Assembly (NCBI GenBank): GCA_030836965.1
Contig: JAUPLM010000119.1
Span: forward strand, 1 to 5,784
DNA length: 5,784 nucleotides
Reading direction: 5' to 3'
From: Thermodesulfobacteriota bacterium
Lineage (GTDB): Bacteria > Desulfobacterota > Desulfobacteria > Desulfobacterales > RPRI01
The translations under genes were made by a program, and so were the position numbers. Shown here piece by piece: positions 1 to 5,784 of this stretch (position 1 is its first letter; the number at the start of each line of letters is the position of its first letter). Below the pieces are notes generated by a model. It was not told where the DNA came from and made no database searches. It saw only the letters and a program-made list of their open reading frames with translations.

Positions 1-118
1 CATCGGCCTGATACGGGAAAGCTCTGCCGTTTCGAAGTTGAAAAACACCTACAGGACACACCTCTACACATTCCTCATCTCCTATACATATATCCGGATT
101 AACTGCGACCTTAAACAT
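1..118 (-). CDS. Ferredoxin, 4Fe-4S type with Asp in first cluster motif (3' end outside window)
   Basis: Only the first 39 codons lie in the window; the gene continues past the left edge. The ATG at 118 is the only possible start because an in-frame TGA (125-127) sits two codons upstream. The visible residues include C11, D14, C17 and C21-P22, in the pattern C-x2-D-x2-C-x3-CP. This is the bacterial ferredoxin cluster motif with Asp replacing the second Cys, at the same numbering as in Pyrococcus furiosus ferredoxin, whose Asp14-liganded cluster converts between [3Fe-4S] and [4Fe-4S]. A second CxxCxxCxxxCP motif would be expected soon after residue 39, but it cannot be seen. The protein is presumably a soluble cytoplasmic electron carrier. 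It lies 123 bp downstream of the NuoE/F-like gene, on the same strand and in the same reading frame, so it may be that protein's partner. The ferredoxin call is secure; the number of clusters and the partner are not. Confidence 0.85.
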   Translation of the reverse strand, partial: MFKVAVNPDICIGDEECVEVCPVGVFQLRNGRAFPYQAD

Positions 119-127
119 ATTCCATCA

Positions 128-133
128 CTTTCC
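128..133 (-). promoter_or_regulatory. Ribosome binding site of the ferredoxin gene
   Basis: GGAAAG on the minus strand lies 9 nt before the ATG at 118. A purine-rich GGA closer to the ATG could also contribute. The site supports translation of this small edge gene as a separate protein rather than as a read-through extension of the gene before it. Confidence 0.45.
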
Positions 134-156
134 AGAAGTTAAGTGCTTGAAAATAA

Positions 157-184
157 AATATAATTAACCGATATCAAAAAACAA
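157..184 (-). promoter_or_regulatory. Possible sigma70-type promoter for the ferredoxin gene
   Basis: On the minus strand TTGTTT (184-179) and TATATT (162-157) are separated by 16 bp, which resembles -35 and -10 boxes. Transcription would begin near 150, about 30 nt before the ferredoxin ATG. The gap is very AT-rich, so chance matches are likely. In its favour, this is the second-longest gap in the block (only the repeat-rich gap before nuoM is longer) and it separates the ferredoxin from the complex I genes. Confidence 0.3.
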
Positions 185-241
185 TAACGGATTTTTTATC
201 AAGCCGCCAGATAATCTATTTAATTAATATTTTTGAAGATG

Positions 242-973
242 TCAAATTATCTTACAAACTCCGGCCAGGCAGCGTTTTTCTTTGATGTGAATTTCAAACT
301 CTTCCCTGAAATTGGATAAAACAGAGAGGATAATATGGGATGCTTTTCCGGCAAAAGCGCAATAAGAGGCCTGCCCGGCCAGCCAGATCAGGGATTCCAT
401 CTGTGAAATGGCATCTTCAGGCGCCTCTCCCCGGACAATTTTAGCAATAAGATCTTTTAACTGATTGATACCGAGACGGCATGGGGTACATTTCCCGCAG
501 GATTCATCGGCATGAAAATTAATAAGGTACTCGGCTGTCTGAACCATGCAATAAGAGTTATCCATGGCCATGATAAAACCGCTTTCTTTTTCCCATATCA
601 GATCTCCGCGTATCGACTGAAGAGGATCAATATGCAGTAAAGGAAAGAGGATTTTCCCGTTCAGGATGGTTTCCTTTAAAATAAACGGGATATGAGCATC
701 CTTAACCTGATGGTAATAAAGACCCAGATGGGGAAAGCTCAAATAAGGACCTTTCAGGCATGTCCCGCTGCAACCGCATTTTGCAGGCTCTATAGCAACC
801 TGAATGTTCAACCGCCTTGCTTCAAAAATAAGGCCCTCATAAATAGTATCTCCTCCGCATGCATGCGGGGCTTTCCGCCCTTTGCATACAGTTATTCTCG
901 GCTCTTTGCCGGCAGTGCCCGGCATGGCCCGGATTTGGGAATCTGAAGATATATTTGCTGATGCGGACATCAT
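242..973 (-). CDS. NuoE/NuoF-like iron-sulfur protein lacking the FMN/NADH domain
   Basis: This 243-residue protein has two recognisable parts. Residues about 26-105 resemble the thioredoxin-fold [2Fe-2S] domain of NuoE and of the HydB/HndC N-terminus, with likely ligands C30, C39, C68 and C72 (C-x3-C followed by GP at 75-76) plus an extra C66. Residues about 125-243 match the C-terminal part of NuoF: ESCGKCTPCR at 157-166 gives C159, C162 and C165, and C205 would be the fourth ligand of a [4Fe-4S] cluster (N3 in complex I). The tail has H228, C235 and C240, as in the HI-x4-C-x4-C segment of HydB-type subunits, but with Leu for the usual Pro after C235. The glycine-rich NADH site and FMN pocket that should lie between the two parts are absent; only about 20 residues separate them. 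The protein is cytoplasmic by prediction, with no membrane segment or signal peptide. It follows nuoN by 29 bp, so it is probably cotranscribed and acts as an electron-transfer subunit or adapter for the complex. Direct NADH oxidation by this protein is unlikely. A deletion derivative of a HydB-like gene is an alternative. Confidence 0.85.
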   Translation of the reverse strand: MMSASANISSDSQIRAMPGTAGKEPRITVCKGRKAPHACGGDTIYEGLIFEARRLNIQVAIEPAKCGCSGTCLKGPYLSFPHLGLYYHQVKDAHIPFILKETILNGKILFPLLHIDPLQSIRGDLIWEKESGFIMAMDNSYCMVQTAEYLINFHADESCGKCTPCRLGINQLKDLIAKIVRGEAPEDAISQMESLIWLAGQASYCAFAGKASHIILSVLSNFREEFEIHIKEKRCLAGVCKII

Positions 974-982
974 ATATTATTG

Positions 983-986
983 CTCC
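983..986 (-). promoter_or_regulatory. Ribosome binding site deciding the start of the NuoE/F-like gene
   Basis: GGAG on the minus strand lies 9 nt before the ATG at 973. The gene begins with two consecutive ATG codons (973 and 970). The spacing favours the first; the second would be 12 nt away. Confidence 0.5.
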
Positions 987-1002
987 ATTATTTATACCTT
1001 TT

Positions 1003-2421
1003 TTAAGTAATAATCGTCTCGCAGGCCGTCTTCGCCAGTTCGATGAAGAGGGTCGGCAAAGCCCCCATCAGGATAATAGCGGTGATCAATCCATAGTTTA
1101 ACAGCCTGTTTGAGAAACTCAGAGGCACTTCCGGCAATTCGCCGGGATCTTTTCCGTAAGCGAACCGGACTATGTTGAGATAATAAAATATGGAAACAGC
1201 TGTGTTAACGGCGGCTATAATTACCAGCGCAAGGTGTCCCCGGCTTAAAGCCGCGGTAAAAAGGAAAAATTTCCCTGTAAATCCCGCAGTCGGCGGAATG
1301 CCGGCCAGAGCAAAAGCTCCTACGGCAAGGGTTAAGGCCAGCAGCGGTGAACGGCGGTAAAGGCCCGACAGGTCGCTGACTGAAACATTTTCACCGTCAC
1401 GGGAAACCGAGCAAAGCACAAGAAAACAGGCCAGGTTCATTAATAAATAACCTGTTATATGATATACCGCGGCAGCAAACCCGATCGTATTCATTGTCAA
1501 TGCCCCGAGCATGACATAACCGGCATGGGCAATGCTGGAATAGGCCAGCAGACGTTTTAAGTCTTTTTGAACAAGGGCCGCCAGGTTTCCGAAGGTCATG
1601 GATACGGCAGCGAGTAGAACCAGAACCTGAATCAGATCAGCAGCCCCGGCTCCGGCAAGGCCGGCGAACCTTAACAGCAGAGCCACTGCCGCCAGTTTCG
1701 GCATGGTGGCTATGAAAGAAACGGTTATGTTGGCAGCTCCCTCGTAAACATCCGGAGTCCAGAAATGAAAGGGCACCACCGCCAGCTTGAAGAAAAAACC
1801 GCACATGATGAAGAAAAGCCCGATAACAGCTACCGGCTGACTGAGCAGTTCAGGCATCTTTTTTAGTATATCCGCCAGGTATGTCGATTGGGTCATTCCG
1901 AAGATATAGCTCATGCCGAAAAGCATAATGCCTGTCGCAGCGGCTCCGAAGAGAATATATTTGATAGCTGCTTCCATTTTTCCGACATTGATCTCTTTAC
2001 GGATTGGGATAAGGATATAGAGGGAATATGAGGAGAGTTCCATGGCTATAAAAAGAGTAAGAAGCTCTACACTGCTGACCATCATCATGAGGCCTAATGA
2101 AGAGATGCTTAAAAACATGAAAAATTCCGGCTGATATTTATCTTCAATGCTTTTTAACTTCCGGCCGAGCATAATTACCAGAAAGAGTCCTAAGCTTATA
2201 AGGCATTTGAAGACCTGGGAAAAAAGATCAATACGATACGACCGGTAGAAGATTTCTCCGGACAGATTGATGGAATAAAATGTAATGATTATTCCGATAC
2301 CGGAAAGGATCAAAGCTATCTCTTGATTCAGCCTAGCGGATGATTTCCACAACGACTGGCAGAAAAATACCAGGGCCGTCAAAAGCAGATAAATTTCCGG
2401 TAGAAACAACTTGTAGTCCAT
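1003..2421 (-). CDS. nuoN: NADH-quinone oxidoreductase subunit N (NuoN)
   Basis: This is a 472-residue polytopic membrane protein, close to the usual NuoN length (485 in E. coli). It is one of the three antiporter-like subunits that move protons in the membrane arm of complex I. The residues expected along the proton path are all present: E128 in TM5 (AMELSSYSLY), K212 in TM7 (FFKLAVVPFHFWTPDVYEGA), K242 in TM8 (MPKLAA) and K384 in TM12 (GFTGKFFLF). These correspond to E. coli E133, K217, K247 and K395. KDLKRLLAYSSIAHAGY at 286-302 and GIPPTAGF at 374-381 are further family signatures. The hydrophobic pattern fits about 14 transmembrane helices. The ATG at 2421 has a good GAGGAA site (2435-2430) 8 nt upstream. 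The gene follows nuoM by 75 bp and precedes the NuoE/F-like gene by 29 bp, the usual L-M-N order with an added soluble subunit. It looks intact. Confidence 0.97.
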   Translation of the reverse strand: MDYKLFLPEIYLLLTALVFFCQSLWKSSARLNQEIALILSGIGIIITFYSINLSGEIFYRSYRIDLFSQVFKCLISLGLFLVIMLGRKLKSIEDKYQPEFFMFLSISSLGLMMMVSSVELLTLFIAMELSSYSLYILIPIRKEINVGKMEAAIKYILFGAAATGIMLFGMSYIFGMTQSTYLADILKKMPELLSQPVAVIGLFFIMCGFFFKLAVVPFHFWTPDVYEGAANITVSFIATMPKLAAVALLLRFAGLAGAGAADLIQVLVLLAAVSMTFGNLAALVQKDLKRLLAYSSIAHAGYVMLGALTMNTIGFAAAVYHITGYLLMNLACFLVLCSVSRDGENVSVSDLSGLYRRSPLLALTLAVGAFALAGIPPTAGFTGKFFLFTAALSRGHLALVIIAAVNTAVSIFYYLNIVRFAYGKDPGELPEVPLSFSNRLLNYGLITAIILMGALPTLFIELAKTACETIIT

Positions 2422-2453
2422 TTCATTTATTCCTCAAAAACATTAAAATAATT

Positions 2454-2488
2454 AGGCTGTAGGCTATTAGCCTTCAGTCTTCAGCCTA
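2454..2488. repeat. Five-unit 7-bp repeat array with inverted halves, between nuoM and nuoN
   Basis: Read on the plus strand, five 7-bp units abut exactly: AGGCTGT (2454), AGGCTAT (2461), TAGCCTT (2468), CAGTCTT (2475) and CAGCCTA (2482). The first two carry AGGCT directly; the last three carry its complement. TAGGCTG (2453-2459) is a perfect inverted repeat of CAGCCTA (2482-2488), and AGGCT (2461-2465) pairs with AGCCT (2469-2473), so the nuoM-nuoN transcript could form a bulged hairpin about 20 nt before the nuoN ribosome binding site. The function is unknown; it could be an mRNA stability or processing element, or a member of a dispersed short-repeat family. Confidence 0.75.
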
Positions 2489-2496
2489 TCCACCTG

Positions 2497-3993
2497 TTAT
2501 CTTACCAAAGCAACGGCATCAGCAGCCTGCACCTGTTCAACAAGGTGATTTACGGTTGCATGTATCATATCTAAAAAAGGCGCCGGGGCAAAACCGATCC
2601 ACAAAACAAAGACGGCCAGAGGCGCCAGATAAACTATCTCCCTGAGATTCATGTCGGAAAGATGGGAATTCCCTTTTCCTCCCCATGCGATCTTCTGGAG
2701 CAGGCGGAGCATATATGCCGCGGCCAGAACCACCCCCGGGATGCTCAGCGCTCCGATCAGCCTGTTGTCGGTAAAGGCGCCTATCAGGACCAGGAGCTCG
2801 CCCACGAAACTGTTTGTGCCGGGAAAAGCCATTGAGGAGAGGCAGAAGAACCCGAAAAATCCTATATAAACAGGCATTATCTTACTTATCCCGGAATTAT
2901 CCTTTATAAGACGGCTGTGACTTCTTTCATAAATAATCCCGACGCATAAGAAAAGGGCTCCGGTAGTAATTCCGTGATTTATCATCTGAATTACCGCCCC
3001 TTCAAGGCCATGTTTGTTGAAAAGAAAGGTCCCTAGGGTAACAAAGCCCATATGTGCCACGCTGGAATACGCTATGAGTCTTTTCATGTCTGTCTGCCCC
3101 AAGGCAACATAGCCGCCGTAAATAATTGAGATAATGGACATGAAGAGGACATAAGGAGCAAAGTAGACGCTTGCCTGCGGAGTAATTGGCAGGCAAAAAC
3201 GCACGAATCCGTAAGTGCCCATTTTAAGAAGTATGCTGGCAAGCAGCACGCTGCCTGCCGTAGGAGCTTCAACGTGAGCGGCCGGCAACCATGTATGGAA
3301 CGGGGCCATGGGCACCTTGATGGCAAATGCGATCCCGAAGGCCAGAAATATCCAGAATTGAAACTTAAACGAATAGGTGTGAGTCATCAATTCCGGAATA
3401 CTGAAGGTTCCGGCAGTGAGATAAAGGGCGATCATGGCAACCATGAGAAACACACTGCCGGCCATTGTATAGAGAAAGAACTTGAAGGAGGCATAAACCT
3501 TCTCTGGGCCTCCCCATACGGCGATTAATAAATACATTGGAACAAGCATTGCTTCCCAGAAAATATAAAACAATACGAAATCAAGAGCCGAAAATACACC
3601 GACGCAGGCCGTTTCCATTAAAAGGAGGCAGAAGAGAAATTCTTTAACTCTTTTTTCTATATATTTCCAGGAGGCCAGAATACATATCGGGATGAGCAGG
3701 GTGCTTAACAGCACAAGGAAAAGGCTGATACCGTCAATACCAAGTGTATAATTTATATTAAAAGCGGGAATCCACGGCGAATGCTCGGCAAACTGATATT
3801 TATAGGTAGCAGGATCAAAATTAAAATAGAGAGGAAGGGAAAGCGCAAAAACAACCAGGCTGACGACAAGCGTCCAGATTTTGGCGGCCGTCTCATCCCG
3901 GATCAGGAAAAGCACAAAGGCTCCGGTAAGAGGCAGAAATATCAATGTGCTTAAAATGGGGTAATTAAGCTGATTGGGAATTAGAAAATCCAT
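2497..3993 (-). CDS. nuoM: NADH-quinone oxidoreductase subunit M (NuoM)
   Basis: This 498-residue integral membrane protein is close to E. coli NuoM (509) in length. It is an antiporter-like subunit of the complex I membrane arm and carries one proton channel. Key residues are present: E147 in TM5 (FYIFWEAMLVPMYLL), K226 in TM7 (FAIKVPMAPFHTWLPAAHVE), K257 in TM8 (ILLKMGTYGFVRF) and E399 in TM12 (FPGTNSFVGELLVL). The last three correspond to E. coli K234, K265 and E407 at a constant offset of 8. The Glu rather than Lys in TM12 is diagnostic of NuoM against NuoL and NuoN. TDMKRLIAYSSVAHMGFV at 301-318 is another signature, and about 14 helices are expected. The ATG at 3993 has only a weak TAGGAT site (4010-4005), 11 nt upstream. 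The gene lies 206 bp after the NuoL-position gene and 75 bp before nuoN. It looks intact. Confidence 0.98.
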   Translation of the reverse strand: MDFLIPNQLNYPILSTLIFLPLTGAFVLFLIRDETAAKIWTLVVSLVVFALSLPLYFNFDPATYKYQFAEHSPWIPAFNINYTLGIDGISLFLVLLSTLLIPICILASWKYIEKRVKEFLFCLLLMETACVGVFSALDFVLFYIFWEAMLVPMYLLIAVWGGPEKVYASFKFFLYTMAGSVFLMVAMIALYLTAGTFSIPELMTHTYSFKFQFWIFLAFGIAFAIKVPMAPFHTWLPAAHVEAPTAGSVLLASILLKMGTYGFVRFCLPITPQASVYFAPYVLFMSIISIIYGGYVALGQTDMKRLIAYSSVAHMGFVTLGTFLFNKHGLEGAVIQMINHGITTGALFLCVGIIYERSHSRLIKDNSGISKIMPVYIGFFGFFCLSSMAFPGTNSFVGELLVLIGAFTDNRLIGALSIPGVVLAAAYMLRLLQKIAWGGKGNSHLSDMNLREIVYLAPLAVFVLWIGFAPAPFLDMIHATVNHLVEQVQAADAVALVR

Positions 3994-4004
3994 TTATTTC
4001 GATT

Positions 4005-4010
4005 ATCCTA
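4005..4010 (-). promoter_or_regulatory. Weak ribosome binding site of nuoM
   Basis: TAGGAT on the minus strand lies 11 nt before the nuoM ATG. It matches poorly and its spacing is long compared with the GAGGAA site of nuoN, which suggests less efficient initiation unless upstream structure or coupling helps. Confidence 0.3.
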
Positions 4011-4064
4011 AGTATTGTTGAAACCGTAAAAAGCAAAAAATAAATGTAATCGCTAAGGTTATCC

Positions 4065-4196
4065 TGTTCACGGTTCACTGTTGATTGACTTGCTATCTTC
4101 GTATTTCCTGAGTTGGTTCATGAACCTGCCTGCGCTAAACAATACCGCGGGCGGCAAGCCCATAACCTAACCGTTGAACCACTGAACCATTGAACC
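4065..4196. repeat. GGTTCA/TGAACC short-repeat region between the NuoL-position gene and nuoM
   Basis: Most of the 206-bp gap 3994-4199 has no plausible gene but is rich in one short word. On the plus strand the left side has TGTTCAC (4065), GGTTCAC (4072) and TGTTGAT (4079) at a 7-bp period. The middle has a perfect 12-bp palindrome, GGTTCATGAACC (4115-4126). The right side has GTTGAACC, ACTGAACC and ATTGAACC (4173-4196) in tandem at an 8-bp period. The left and right groups are inverted relative to each other, so a long imperfect stem could form in DNA or RNA. The right group begins 3 bp beyond the stop codon of the NuoL-position gene. It resembles a dispersed intergenic repeat more than a known regulatory site. 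Confidence 0.65.
4115..4126. repeat. Perfect 12-bp palindrome GGTTCATGAACC
   Basis: GGTTCA is joined directly to TGAACC with no spacer, near the centre of the surrounding inverted repeat region. It could be the tip of a larger stem or a dimeric protein-binding site, but the same word recurs at both flanks, so a repeat origin is favoured. Confidence 0.6.
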
Positions 4197-4199
4197 TCA

Positions 4200-5784
4200 T
4201 TACAAAAACCAGTTAACGCCGACAATCACAAAAATTATCAGTATGGCAATAGCCAGGTAATGCTGAAGATTGCCGGTCTGTAACTTACGAACCTTATCTC
4301 CTATCAGCTGAGTTGCGTACGCCGTATTATCCACAACTCCGTCGATACCCCACCGGTCAAACCAGGCAAAAAAACCGGCTATGGACATCATGGCTTTAAG
4401 ACCGGCTTTACGGTAGAGATCCCCCCAGACTGAATCAAAAGACTGGATATATTTTTCGTCAAACCTCATAAAGCCCGCCGTAAGCTTGCGGTAAAACCAG
4501 TCAAAATCGAGGTTGATCTTTGCTTCAGGCTGCAATTTTTTGAGAAGCAGGAAAAATCCGAGTCCCGTAAAAAGCAGAAGCTGCACCGTTTCCGAGAGAT
4601 GCGGCGCGGAATAAGGATGATATTCGGCCGCTGCCTCTTTGAAAGGGAGAAGATCATATAAAACTTTGGGATAGACTCCGATAATAAAGCACAAAAACGA
4701 GGTCAGGCCCATGGCCCAGAGCATATTGGCAGGCGGCTCTTTAGGTTTGAGCCCGCAATCTTTTCCAAACCAGGCAAAATACGGAAGCTTCAGTCCGACC
4801 GAGAGGAAGGTTCCGACCGAGGCCAGAAGCAGCAGTACCATAAGCACTGGATGATGGGCCTCTCCCGCTCCGGCAACTATCATGGATTTGCTCACGAATC
4901 CGCTGAAGAGAGGAAAACCTGATATGGATATTCCTCCTACGACATAGAAGATCAATGAGAGCGGCATATATTTATACAGGCCGCCCAGTTGATTAAGCTT
5001 GGATGTTCCCGTCATCATGAGAACGGAGCCGGCGCCCATGAAGAGCAGCGCCTTATAGAGAATGTGTGCATAGGCATGCGCGCATGCTCCGTTAAGGGCC
5101 AGCTCGGTACCTATCCCGACACCCGCCACCATGTATCCGACCTGGCTTATTATGTGGTAGGAAAGAATGCGCCTCATGTCATTTTCAATTGTGGCGTAAC
5201 AGACCCCGTAAATGGTCATGGCCGTGCCCATTACGGCCAGAACGTCAAAACCGGGAAAGCCGCGGGCCAGCACATAAACAGCCGTCTTGGTCGTAAAGGC
5301 GCACATGAACACCGCGCCCGTGACAGTGGCCTCGGGATAGGCGTCCGGAAGCCATGCGTGCAGAGGAAATACCGCGGCATTCAGAGCGAAACCGGAAAGG
5401 ATCAGGTATTCGGCAAATCCGGCTCCTGCTTTGGGAATAAGCTCAAAGGCCATGCTGCCCGTGTTTTTATAGTGCAGAAAAATTCCGGCCAGAAGCAAAA
5501 GGCCGCCGAATATATGCATCAGCAGATATCTGAATCCAGCCCTGAGGGAAGCCGGTTCCCTGCGGAACCATATCAGGAATGTCGAGGCAAAGGCCATCAT
5601 TTCCCAGAAGATAAAAACCGTCAGATAGTCCCCGGCAAAGATTACGCCCAGTGAACCGCCCACATAAAGAAATGACGCAATATGCTGTTCGGCGTCAGTA
5701 ACATGTAGCCCGTACAAGACCCCTAAAAAAGCCATCAGGGTACAGACCTGCGCGAATACACGGCTCAGGCTGTCCACCCGGCCC
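4200..5784 (-). CDS. NuoL-position, MrpD/MnhD-like proton antiporter subunit (5' end outside window)
   Basis: The frame stays open to the right edge. A GTG at 5777 is possible, but GRVDSLSRVFA across it looks like internal family sequence, so roughly 60-80 N-terminal residues are probably missing. Counting from that GTG, 525 residues are visible. Conserved features are E59 in TM5 (FIFWEMMAF), FPLHAWLPDAYPEATVTGAV at 137-156, K164 in TM8 (FTTKTAVYVLARGF), ENDMRRILSYHIISQVGYM at 198-216, K242 in TM10 (ILYKALLFMGAGS) and K297 in TM12 (SGFVSKSM). The core resembles MrpD/MnhD-type cation/proton antiporter subunits. The tail (about 421-525) has DFDWFYRK, a long amphipathic stretch, GIDGVVDNTAY and RKLQTGNLQHY before a last helix, like the NuoL C-terminus with its lateral helix. 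The TM7 lysine is replaced by N133. Lying just before nuoM and nuoN, it probably serves as the distal pumping subunit. An extra Mrp-like subunit beside a true NuoL upstream cannot be excluded. Confidence 0.9.
   Translation of the reverse strand, partial: GRVDSLSRVFAQVCTLMAFLGVLYGLHVTDAEQHIASFLYVGGSLGVIFAGDYLTVFIFWEMMAFASTFLIWFRREPASLRAGFRYLLMHIFGGLLLLAGIFLHYKNTGSMAFELIPKAGAGFAEYLILSGFALNAAVFPLHAWLPDAYPEATVTGAVFMCAFTTKTAVYVLARGFPGFDVLAVMGTAMTIYGVCYATIENDMRRILSYHIISQVGYMVAGVGIGTELALNGACAHAYAHILYKALLFMGAGSVLMMTGTSKLNQLGGLYKYMPLSLIFYVVGGISISGFPLFSGFVSKSMIVAGAGEAHHPVLMVLLLLASVGTFLSVGLKLPYFAWFGKDCGLKPKEPPANMLWAMGLTSFLCFIIGVYPKVLYDLLPFKEAAAEYHPYSAPHLSETVQLLLFTGLGFFLLLKKLQPEAKINLDFDWFYRKLTAGFMRFDEKYIQSFDSVWGDLYRKAGLKAMMSIAGFFAWFDRWGIDGVVDNTAYATQLIGDKVRKLQTGNLQHYLAIAILIIFVIVGVNWFL

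Noticed and set aside
163..193. Stem CCGTTAT / ATATCGG in the gap before the ferredoxin, considered as a terminator
   Set aside because: The stem is only about 7 bp with a mismatch and an AT-rich lower part, and it is followed by mixed A/T rather than a clean T-run.
692..1101. Plus-strand open frames over the NuoE/F-like gene and the end of nuoN
   Set aside because: They are antisense to regions with conserved cysteine motifs, and their products resemble nothing.
3002..3528. Short open frames on both strands inside nuoM
   Set aside because: They overlap conserved NuoM channel sequence in other frames and show no ribosome binding site or family motif.
4010..4045. TTGCTT-16 bp-TACTTA as a promoter for nuoM
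   Set aside because: The -10 match is poor, and transcription would start almost at the ribosome binding site, leaving nearly no leader.
4149..4161. Hairpin GGGC-loop-GCCC after the NuoL-position gene, considered as a terminator
   Set aside because: The stem is four base pairs with no T-run after it in the direction of transcription. A terminator inside the L-M-N block would also be unexpected.
4989..5654. Long plus-strand open frame (221 codons) opposite the NuoL-position gene
   Set aside because: It lies wholly antisense to a clear membrane-protein gene, and its translation is low-complexity, polar and rich in Gly, His and Lys with no recognisable domain. It is a shadow of the real gene.
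5775..5777. GTG at 5777 as the true start of the NuoL-position gene
   Set aside because: The frame is open upstream to the window edge, and the sequence around the GTG (GRVDSLSRVFA) reads as internal conserved sequence. The usual N-terminal helices would be missing.

Overview
The window is a block of respiratory complex I (proton-translocating NADH:quinone oxidoreductase type) genes, all on the minus strand. It suggests an anaerobic bacterium with a modular or ferredoxin-linked complex I. The protein style and moderate GC fit Desulfobacterota (a sulfate reducer or syntroph) best. That assignment rests on general resemblance only.

In transcription order (right to left) the layout is: a 5'-truncated antiporter-like membrane subunit in the position of nuoL, with an MrpD/MnhD-like core and a NuoL-like C-terminal tail (4200-5784); a 206-bp gap full of short GGTTCA/TGAACC repeats; nuoM (2497-3993); a 75-bp gap holding a 7-bp-phased inverted repeat array; nuoN (1003-2421); 29 bp; a 243-residue iron-sulfur protein (242-973); a 123-bp AT-rich gap with a possible promoter; and the start of a small ferredoxin gene (1-118) that runs off the left edge.

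The three membrane proteins would form most of the ion-pumping arm. NuoM and NuoN keep every charged residue expected for the pumping channel. The NuoL-position protein has Asn where the central TM7 lysine should be. The two soluble proteins would carry electrons at the input side.

The most interesting part is the left end. The 243-residue protein joins a thioredoxin-fold [2Fe-2S] domain to the C-terminal [4Fe-4S] domain of NuoF/HydB, and it lacks the whole FMN/NADH-binding region between them. It is followed by a ferredoxin whose first cluster motif has Asp in place of the second Cys. Together they look like an electron-input module without flavin, perhaps taking electrons from ferredoxin or another partner rather than NADH. 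This is an inference from domain content and gene order.
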